Part shown: positions 1 to 5,698 of the stretch, piece by piece
How positions within the stretch are numbered: position 1 is the stretch's first letter
How the letters are laid out: every line of letters starts with the position of its first letter
DNA from: VRUE01 sp963702035
GTDB taxonomy: Bacteria > Actinomycetota > Thermoleophilia > Solirubrobacterales > 70-9
Assembly: GCA_963702035.1 (NCBI GenBank)
Contig: OY969700.1
Coordinates: forward strand, 1,240,001 to 1,304,000
DNA: 64,000 nucleotides
Direction of reading: 5' to 3'
The notes under the pieces: model-generated
What the model saw: only the letters and a program-made list of their open reading frames with translations
What the model was told of the DNA's origin: nothing
Database searches by the model: none
Made by a program: the position numbers and the translations under genes

Positions 1-40
1 CCACCGAAAGAAGTTAAGTGGAACCCCTACCGTGATGGCT
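1..40 (-). repeat. Family 1 hairpin repeat, copy 1 (cut by window edge)
   Basis: Read on the minus strand this is the left half of the family 1 palindrome: stem sequence with ACGGTAGGGG, then CACTTAAC and a C-interrupted T run followed by CGGTGG. The matching half lies outside the window. It follows the acyltransferase gene in the sense direction, and the stop codon of that gene (positions 27-29) lies inside the stem. Confidence 0.8.
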
Positions 41-1187
41 CCCGGGACGACTGAATCGCCCTCTCATAAAGGCGGTACTTCTTGACGACGGTCCCCCCCA
101 TCCCCTTCATCGCCCGGTTCATCGCCTCGTTGGTCTCGAGGATCCAGCCCATCTCGCCGCCTTCGATCATGCCCGGCTTGCCGGCGGTCTCGAGGTGCTT
201 GAGGTAGAGGCCGGCGGCGACGCCGCTGTGGTGGTACTCGCGTTTGACGCCGAGCGCGAAGACGCGCAGGCGGTCGATCTTGCGCCTGCCGAGCAGGAAG
301 CGCAGCCAGCCGAAGGGCAGCAGCCGCCCGCCGAGCTTCGCCATCACCTGGTTGATGTCGGGCAGCGTGAGCGCGGCGCCGATCGCCTCACCGTCCTTTT
401 CGGCGATGTAGGCCCAGTCCTCGTCAAGCACCTGCTTGAGGTTTTTGGCGTGGAACTCGATCTCGGCGTCGGTTGCCGGGACGAAGCCCCAGTTGTCCGA
501 CCAGGCGTCGTTGTAGACGGGGGTGAAGAGGCGCATCTCCCGTGCCAGGTTGCCCTTGTCGATGCCGCGGATCGTCACGCCTTCCTCGCGCAGCGCCTTC
601 TCCGCCGCGGCGTGGATCGCCGGGTCGAATTCCTCGCCCTCTTTGAGGCTGCCGAGCTCGAGTTCCCACATCAGCAGGTCCATCGCCTTACCGAAGCCGT
701 GCTGCTCGAGCAGCGTCTTGTAGAAGGGCGGGTGCCAGTTCTCGAGGATCATCGGCCGCAGCTCGTAGCCCTCGATCAGGATGCCGACCTCGTCGTTGGT
801 GGTGAAGTCCATCGGGCCGAGGATGCGAGAGCGGCCGCGCGAGGCCGCCCACTCGCCGGCGGCGTCGAGTAATGCCGCCGCGACCGCTGGATCCTCGACT
901 GTCTCGAAGAAGCCGAACATCGCGTCGCTGCCGCCCTGGGTCTCATCCCAGAGCTCGTCGGTCTGGGCGGTGATCCGCCCGACCGGCTCGCCGTCGCGTT
1001 CGGCGATGAAGTACTCGGCCTCGCCGTGCTCGAACCAGGGGTTCTTCTTGCGATTGAGGAACTCCATCCGCTCGAAGATCAGCGGCGGCACCCACTGGGG
1101 ATGGTCGCGATGGAGCCGAAAGGGGACCTTGACGAAGCGCTTCAGGTCGCGCTTGCTCCGAACGGGACGGATTTCGACGCTTGCCAC
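27..1187 (-). CDS. GNAT-fold N-acyltransferase, large (386 aa) family; possible ceramide synthase-like
   Basis: Cytosolic protein with no signal or membrane segment. The N-terminus has the signature of a long GNAT-like family (basic RSKRDLKRF, then HPQWVPP and KKNPWFEHGEAEYF, about residues 10-60, followed by a GEPVGRI beta-strand). A second GNAT-like region near residues 260-330 ends in KREYHHSGVAAGLY. The start is the GTG at 1187. The gene is divergent from an alpha-oxoamine synthase only 25 nt away, so the two probably share a regulatory region. Bacterial ceramide synthases described in Caulobacter belong to a similar large GNAT-like family, and serine palmitoyltransferase is an alpha-oxoamine synthase, so a sphingoid-lipid role is an inference from the pairing. 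The last few codons and the stop are supplied by a hairpin repeat. Confidence 0.75.
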   Translation of the reverse strand: MASVEIRPVRSKRDLKRFVKVPFRLHRDHPQWVPPLIFERMEFLNRKKNPWFEHGEAEYFIAERDGEPVGRITAQTDELWDETQGGSDAMFGFFETVEDPAVAAALLDAAGEWAASRGRSRILGPMDFTTNDEVGILIEGYELRPMILENWHPPFYKTLLEQHGFGKAMDLLMWELELGSLKEGEEFDPAIHAAAEKALREEGVTIRGIDKGNLAREMRLFTPVYNDAWSDNWGFVPATDAEIEFHAKNLKQVLDEDWAYIAEKDGEAIGAALTLPDINQVMAKLGGRLLPFGWLRFLLGRRKIDRLRVFALGVKREYHHSGVAAGLYLKHLETAGKPGMIEGGEMGWILETNEAMNRAMKGMGGTVVKKYRLYERAIQSSREPSR

Positions 1188-1212
1188 GGGAAGCGGAACC
1201 TACACTCTGCGC

Positions 1213-2469
1213 ATGAGCGAAACCGCGAAGGCCCCCGTTAACGTCTTTGAGAAGGCCCGCAGCCACGATCGGCTCGAGCAGCTCGAAGCAGCCAAGCAGC
1301 ACGATCTCCTGCCCTACTTCCGCCTGATCGAGTCCGAGGCCGGGCCGATCATGGAGGTCGAGGGCCACGAGGTGGTGATGCTCGGCTCCAACAACTACCT
1401 CGGCCTGACCGGTGACGAGCGGGTGAGGCGCGGCGCCCGTGAGGCGCTCGATGCCTACGGAACCGCGCTGACGGGCTCGCGCTTCATGAACGGCACGACG
1501 CCGCTCCACGTCGAGCTCGAGACCGAGATCACCGCGTGGATGGGAAGCGAGGACTCGCTCGCCTTCACCACGGGGTATCAGGCAAACGTCGGTTGTCTGG
1601 GCGCCATCGTCGGGCCGGGCGACACGGTCGTCTGCGACGCCGGCGACCACGCCTCGATCCTCGACGGCTGCAAGCTCTCCGGGGCAAAGCTGCGCCCCTT
1701 CCGCCACAACCGCATGGACAAGCTGGAGAAGATGCTGCAGCGGGCGGGCGAGGACGGCGGCGGCGTGCTCGTCGTCGTCGACGGGGTCTTCTCGATGGAG
1801 GGCGACGTCTGCGACCTGCCGCGGATCGTCGAGCTCTGCCGCGGCTACGGGGCGCGGCTGATGGTCGACGAGGCGCACGGAGCCGGCGTGCTCGGGGCGC
1901 GCGGCGCCGGCGCGTGCGAGCTGTTCGGGCTGGAGGACGAGGTCGACCTGCGGATGGGGACCTTCTCCAAGAGCCTCGCCTCCTGCGGCGGCTTCATCGC
2001 CGGTCCCGCCGACGTGATCGAGTACCTGCGGATCTCCTCGCGCTCCTTCATCTTCAGCGCCTCGGCGGTGCCGGCGGCGGTCGGGGCCGCGCTGGCGGCG
2101 CTGCGCGTGATCCGCTCCGAGGGCCCGCAACTGTTCGAGCGATTGCTCGCCAACTCCGAGTACCTGCGGGAAGGCCTGCGCGACCTCGGCCTCAAGGTTG
2201 TCGAGCCGGGAACGCTGCCCGATGGCCGGGTCGCGACCACGCCGGTCGTCCCGGTGATGGTCGGCGACGACTGGCAGGCGGTGCTGCTCTGGAAGGCGCT
2301 CTTCGAGGCCGGCGTCTACACCAACGTCGCGATCCACCCGGCGGTGCCGCCGGGCGGCGCGCTGCTCCGCACCAGCCTGATGGCGACTCACGAGCGTGAG
2401 CACCTCGACCGGGCGCTGGAAACCATCTCCCGCACCATTGAGGACTTTCCTGAGCTTCCGCGTACGTGA
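1213..2469 (+). CDS. PLP-dependent alpha-oxoamine synthase (BioF/Kbl/serine palmitoyltransferase family)
   Basis: Fold-type I PLP enzyme of 418 aa, normal length for the family. It condenses an amino acid with an acyl-CoA. Visible motifs are SNNYLGL near residue 55, the cofactor-binding DEAHGAG at about 219-225, and the Schiff-base lysine K253 in TFSKSLAS. The ATG at 1213 is chosen because conserved sequence begins shortly after it; the longer upstream reading frame runs antisense through the acyltransferase gene. No biotin, threonine or heme genes are adjacent, so AONS, KBL, ALAS and SPT cannot be separated by context. The divergent GNAT-like acyltransferase favours a sphingoid-type long-chain base synthase, as an inference. 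A hairpin pair follows the stop. Confidence 0.85.
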   Translation: MSETAKAPVNVFEKARSHDRLEQLEAAKQHDLLPYFRLIESEAGPIMEVEGHEVVMLGSNNYLGLTGDERVRRGAREALDAYGTALTGSRFMNGTTPLHVELETEITAWMGSEDSLAFTTGYQANVGCLGAIVGPGDTVVCDAGDHASILDGCKLSGAKLRPFRHNRMDKLEKMLQRAGEDGGGVLVVVDGVFSMEGDVCDLPRIVELCRGYGARLMVDEAHGAGVLGARGAGACELFGLEDEVDLRMGTFSKSLASCGGFIAGPADVIEYLRISSRSFIFSASAVPAAVGAALAALRVIRSEGPQLFERLLANSEYLREGLRDLGLKVVEPGTLPDGRVATTPVVPVMVGDDWQAVLLWKALFEAGVYTNVAIHPAVPPGGALLRTSLMATHEREHLDRALETISRTIEDFPELPRT

Positions 2470-2481
2470 GTGGCTATGCAT

Positions 2482-2527
2482 CCCCCTGCGGGGGTAGTTT
2501 CCGCCTTGTCTAAAATTGGACAAGGCG
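2482..2527 (+). terminator. Two consecutive hairpins after the oxoamine synthase
   Basis: CCCCC-TGC-GGGGG (2482-2494) is followed by CGCCTTGTC-TAAAATTG-GACAAGGCG (2502-2527), both perfect stems starting 12 nt after the stop codon. No U-tract follows, so this is a probable but not classical terminator. The remaining sequence to the mIHF gene (2528-2737) shows no further recognisable feature except the ribosome-binding site. Confidence 0.5.
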
Positions 2528-2737
2528 CGCGCGACGAGAAAAAGATGCTCTTAGCGACCGTGGCGGAAGCTCATTGTTGAGTTCGGGTTGACGCTCGCCA
2601 CCCCCAGCACGTAGCTTGCCCACCTCGTCGCGCATCCGGGTCAGGAGGACGCGGCGCCGTCAGTTCAACTCAACCGGGCAAGGACGTTCGAGTCCGGCGC
2701 ATGAAACCAGTCAATACCCCCTATGGGAGGAGCCCCT

Positions 2738-3100
2738 GTGGAAGCCGTTTCGATCGCCCCTGCCTCGCCAAGCCCGACCCCGGTGCGGACGCCGCAACAT
2801 ATGCAGGCCCTGGCCCGCGCCAACCGGGTGCGGCTCGCCAGAGCGGAGCTGAAGCGATCGATCGGGCGGGGCGAGGTGGACGTAGCCGAGGTGATCCGGG
2901 AGTGCCCGTGGGAGACCGAGAGCATGACCTTGGCCGAGCTGCTGACCAGCCAGCGCCGCTGGGGCCGGACCCGGGCCCGCAAGCTGCTGCAGGCTGTTGC
3001 GCTCAGTGAGAACAAGCGGATCGGGACGCTTACGCCGCGCCAGCGGGCGCTGCTGACGAGCGCCCTTGGTTCACGGGCCCGGGACGCGGTGCTGGTGTAG
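2738..3100 (+). CDS. mihF: Actinobacterial integration host factor (mIHF)
   Basis: Small basic nucleoid-associated DNA-binding protein of about 120 aa. The C-terminal 90 residues match the mIHF layout: an N-terminal basic helix (RANRVRLARAELKRSI), the central VIRECPWETESMTLAELL segment, an H2TH-like RRWGRTRARKLLQ stretch and a terminal RIGTLTPRQRALL helix. The GTG at 2738 is preferred over the in-frame ATG at 2723 because GGGAGGA at 2725-2731 then sits 6 nt upstream. The first 25 residues are Pro/Ser-rich and variable. It is a single gene, followed after 30 nt by a family 1 hairpin. mIHF is typical of Actinobacteria and is one of the better clues to the host phylum. Confidence 0.9.
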   Translation: MEAVSIAPASPSPTPVRTPQHMQALARANRVRLARAELKRSIGRGEVDVAEVIRECPWETESMTLAELLTSQRRWGRTRARKLLQAVALSENKRIGTLTPRQRALLTSALGSRARDAVLV

Positions 3101-3130
3101 GACGCCCTCGGTCAGGGGGCATCCGGGCAC

Positions 3131-3247
3131 GGGAGGCATCCGGGTAGGGGCTTCACTTAACTTTTTCGGTGGATCGTGGTTGGGCCGGCGCCTGGGAGGT
3201 GTCGGCGAAAAAGTACAAGACGTTCCGCCCCTACCCGGATGCCTCCC
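3131..3247 (+). repeat. Family 1 hairpin repeat, copy 2 (intact)
   Basis: Perfect 21-bp outer stem: 3131-3151 pairs with 3227-3247. The core begins TTCACTTAACTTTTTCGGTG and ends GGCGAAAAAGTACAAGACG. The T5 and A5 tracts pair as an inner stem, with an asymmetric bulge on the right (ACAAGACGTTCC). It lies 30 nt after mihF in the sense direction, between mihF and a convergent gene. Confidence 0.9.
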
Positions 3248-3297
3248 ACTCCAGCGCTTGTCCTCTACTTCGCTATCCCCCAGGCAGCAGTCTGCGC

Positions 3298-3726
3298 CTA
3301 TCCCCTTAGCCCTCCGGCTTTGAAGGAGAGGCCGCCGGAAGCTTTTTGGAAGGCGCGGCGTAGGAGGTAGAAGGAGAGGGCGAAGGATGCGGCGCCGGTG
3401 GCTAGGCAGATGGCCAGGACCAGGCCGGCCAGGTAGAGGAGGGCGCCCGTTACGAGGACGAAGACGGTGCCGGCCAGCAGGGTCGTGTGGGAGCGGTAGC
3501 CGGCGAAGTGCTCTCTGGCGGATACCTCTAGGCCGCCGAGGGCGGCGAGGACTACGCCGATGCCGATCGTCGTCGGGCTCTTGCTGACCACGCCGGCGAT
3601 CAGGGCGACGATGCCGGCTAGCACGCTCAGCTCGGCGAGGGGGAACGAGCCCCACGGCGCCGGAGGGCGCTCGTCGGCGCGGGGCGGTCTCTTGGTCCCC
3701 TTCGGTTTCTCGCTCAACGGCCGCAA
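3298..3726 (-). CDS. Small integral membrane protein, function unknown
   Basis: About 142 aa, with a hydrophilic, basic N-terminus (about 25 residues) followed by four hydrophobic segments (LSVLAGIVALIAGVV, TIGIGVVLAALGGLEV, LAGTVFVLVTGALLYLAG, ICLATGAASFALSFYLL). I do not recognise a family. The start is uncertain: TTG at 3726 or TTG at 3711, neither with a clear ribosome-binding site. The frame stays open upstream into the preceding coiled-coil gene, which reads in another frame and whose own stop is missing; the two may be coupled or related by a frameshift. A family 1 hairpin lies downstream between the convergent stops. Confidence 0.6.
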   Translation of the reverse strand: MRPLSEKPKGTKRPPRADERPPAPWGSFPLAELSVLAGIVALIAGVVSKSPTTIGIGVVLAALGGLEVSAREHFAGYRSHTTLLAGTVFVLVTGALLYLAGLVLAICLATGAASFALSFYLLRRAFQKASGGLSFKAGGLRG

Positions 3727-3736
3727 GCCGCCCGGA

Positions 3737-4201
3737 TAACGGGCATCCGGAGGAGACCTTGACCCGCCACCAGCCCATCAGCATGCCGAGCGGACCGAGG
3801 CGCGGGCGGGAATGCCAGTGGCCGCAGCCCGGCTCACCGACGTCGGCGCGTGCGATCCGCAGCCACTTGTGCTCGGCCGGGGCGGTCAACATCCGCTCGA
3901 GCAGCTCGCGATTGCGGGTCTCGAGCTCGGCGCGCTCTTGCAGCTGAAGCCGGGCCTCGCCGATCCGCGTCGCCAGCGAGTCGCGGACAACCTCCAGCTC
4001 GCCCAAGCCAAGCGCCCGCGGCTGACTCGAAACGGCGCCGACTCCGGCGTCGATCGAGAGGCGCGGAAAGGCATCGGCGACGAGGGAGCCAAGCTCAGCT
4101 TCGAGGCGCCCGATCTGACGCCGCAGCTCAGCGCGCGCAAGTCGCTCGTCCCCGTCGAGGCGAAGCTCAGTGCGTATCTCTCGCTCAAGCAGATCCGACA
4201 T
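3737..4201 (-). CDS. Coiled-coil protein with C-terminal GHWHSRP/GWWRVKVSSGCP motif; stop codon not found
   Basis: The ATG at 4201 begins MSDLLERE. Residues 1-110 are heptad-rich and charged (LARAELRRQIGRLEAELG and RNRELLERML), predicting a long coiled coil. The protein should end soon after CGHWHSRPRLGPLGML and GWWRVKVSSGCPL, which look like a conserved C-terminal module of unknown function. In this sequence no stop follows: the frame stays open to 3071 through the next gene and a hairpin repeat, where its translation is Arg/Pro-rich and looks non-coding. A shift into the frame carrying the ATG at 3745 meets a TGA after about ten codons. A lost stop or a small indel is therefore likely. The end given here is the last convincing codon. 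Confidence 0.55.
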
Positions 4202-4257
4202 AGCCCGCAAACGAGTGTAGATCAACCCGGAGACCGGATCGCAATCGTCACGTTAAG

Positions 4258-4368
4258 AGCCATCCCGGTAGGGGTGGAACGTCTTGTACTTTTTCGGTGT
4301 CGGCCTCGGGGCGACAGCCCACCCGCAACCCACCGAAAAAGTTAAGTGGAACCCCTGCCGGGATGGCT
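4258..4368 (-). repeat. Family 1 hairpin repeat, copy 3 (intact)
   Basis: The outer 18-nt arms (4258-4275 with 4351-4368) pair with a single wobble. On the minus strand the core reads CACTTAACTTTTTCGGTG to CACCGAAAAAGTACAAGACG, giving a perfect 12-bp inner stem. The element starts at the base next to the TAG of the B3/4 gene (4371-4369), in the sense direction. Confidence 0.9.
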
Positions 4369-5040
4369 CTATGCGGCTTGCAGGGTCGTCGCGGCCATCC
4401 AGAGGGCCTCGTCGACGGCTATCTGGGGGACGCCTTCGACCTGGATGGCGGCGATCGCTATGCGGCGGGTATTGCGGCTGACGTCGCGACCTTCGCCGGT
4501 GGCGCCGAAGAGCAGACCCGCCGGGCCGCGCTCGTCGGCGATCACCAGGGTGCCATGCGAGAGTTCGCCGGGGCGGCCTTCAAGCGACTCGCCGGGGGCC
4601 GAGTCGCGAATGCAGAGCGCCCCTTCGCACCGATCGGCGTCGAAGGCGCGCAGGGCGATCCCGGTCTCAACCGTGGCGATCGTCAGTGCGTCGGCGGGCA
4701 GGCCGTGGGTTTTGAAGCCACCGTCCTGGAGGCGGTCGAGGGCGAGCTGCTCGACCGGAGTGCGGGTGCGGTCGGGGTCGAGACCGATCTGGCGGAAGAA
4801 GACGCGGTAGGCCCAGGGGATCGGCCGTTCACGCATATGGATCGCGTGGGCGCCGTAGAAACGGTCCGAGGTCTCGCTGAGGCGACGCTCGACCGCTTGC
4901 GGGCTGCGCCCGGGGCGGCCATCCAGCTCGATCCAGGAGATCCCGAGGCCGGGGAACTCGGCGGCGACGTGGGGAGCCACCCAGCCAAACGTCGGAGCGG
5001 GCTCCCAGCCTAGTTCCGAGCCGGCCACCTCGGCGCTCAT
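4369..5040 (-). CDS. B3/4-domain protein (tRNA-editing-domain-like)
   Basis: About 223 aa, cytosolic. It resembles free-standing B3/4 proteins, relatives of the editing region of phenylalanyl-tRNA synthetase beta. Diagnostic stretches are VAAEFPGLGISWIELDGRPGR near the N-terminus, IPWAYRVFFRQIGLDPDRTRTP mid-protein (quoted in part), and VEGVPQIAVDEALW at the C-terminus. The ATG at 5040 is chosen because the upstream thioredoxin-like gene ends at 5042, one base before it, indicating translational coupling. Free-standing B3/4 proteins are thought to act on misacylated tRNA or amino acid derivatives; the substrate here cannot be told. A family 1 hairpin abuts the stop. Confidence 0.8.
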   Translation of the reverse strand: MSAEVAGSELGWEPAPTFGWVAPHVAAEFPGLGISWIELDGRPGRSPQAVERRLSETSDRFYGAHAIHMRERPIPWAYRVFFRQIGLDPDRTRTPVEQLALDRLQDGGFKTHGLPADALTIATVETGIALRAFDADRCEGALCIRDSAPGESLEGRPGELSHGTLVIADERGPAGLLFGATGEGRDVSRNTRRIAIAAIQVEGVPQIAVDEALWMAATTLQAA

Positions 5041-5041
5041 C

Positions 5042-5698
5042 TCAGCTTTCCTCCGCGGCTCGGCTGGCACTCAGCAGGCGCTCGATCCGTTCGCTCAACC
5101 CGCTCACGTCGAGCTTGCCGATGCCGGCGCTCTCCAGCGTCCCACCCGGATAGACATAGGCGAACGTCGGGCAGCCGCCGACGCGATAGAGGCCACCGAC
5201 GGCCCCGTCGCGGTCGTAGCCGACCGGCATCTTCCAGCCGCGGCCGCGGATCAGCCCGCGGACGGTTTCGCGGTCGTCGCGAATGTCCAGCGAGAGGAAG
5301 TTCACGCGTCCACGGTAGCGCGAGTAGACCCGGCTGACGACGTCCTGCTGGACGACGCAATCGTCGCCCCCTTTGCTGAACCAGAAAGAGATCACAGAGG
5401 GGCGGCCGAAGAGGTCGCAGACACGGATCGCGCCGCGCGTGCGGACCCGGCAGGCGGGAGAGCGGCGGGAGTCCGGTGGGCAGGGCAGCTCCCCCGCCGA
5501 GCAGTTGTCCTGGGCGATGTTGGCGTCGCCTTCGAGCTTGCCGGCGGCGGCCGGGACGGCGAACTCGGGCAACGCCCAGCGGGCCGGCTGCTTGTCGAGC
5601 CCGAGCGTGCCGCCGCCGCCGGGGACCCCGTGGATCAGCGCCACCGCGACGATCGCGACGAAGAAAAGCCCGACCAGGATCGAGTACCGGTCCCTCAT
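5042..5698 (-). CDS. Membrane-anchored thioredoxin-fold (TlpA/redoxin-like) protein with a single active-site-region Cys
   Basis: 218 aa. One N-terminal hydrophobic segment (YSILVGLFFVAIVAVALIHG, about residues 5-24) anchors an extracytoplasmic thioredoxin fold. The region that normally reads FWATWCxxC is FWFSKGGDDCVVQQ, so only one cysteine remains, probably the second. The cis-proline loop reads GGCPTFAYV and places another Cys next to the cis-Pro. A Cys-rich insertion (NCSAGELPCPP and ACRVRTRGAIRVC) lies between the anchor and the fold. Its ATG overlaps the MMPL stop by ATGA and it is followed at once by the B3/4 gene, so it is part of the MMPL operon. It may act as a thiol-dependent oxidoreductase or peroxidase rather than a classical dithiol reductase. 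Confidence 0.75.
   Translation of the reverse strand: MRDRYSILVGLFFVAIVAVALIHGVPGGGGTLGLDKQPARWALPEFAVPAAAGKLEGDANIAQDNCSAGELPCPPDSRRSPACRVRTRGAIRVCDLFGRPSVISFWFSKGGDDCVVQQDVVSRVYSRYRGRVNFLSLDIRDDRETVRGLIRGRGWKMPVGYDRDGAVGGLYRVGGCPTFAYVYPGGTLESAGIGKLDVSGLSERIERLLSASRAAEES

Noticed and set aside
195..872. Open plus-strand frame opposite the acyltransferase gene
   Set aside because: Its translation is Val/Glu/Arg-rich with no recognisable motif, and the minus-strand frame shows clear protein family features; it is an antisense shadow of high G+C coding DNA.
3131..3247. Family 1 repeat as a Rho-independent terminator
   Set aside because: There is no T-run after the descending arm; the T5 tract lies inside the ascending arm and pairs with A5. 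A terminator role stays possible but not of the classical kind.
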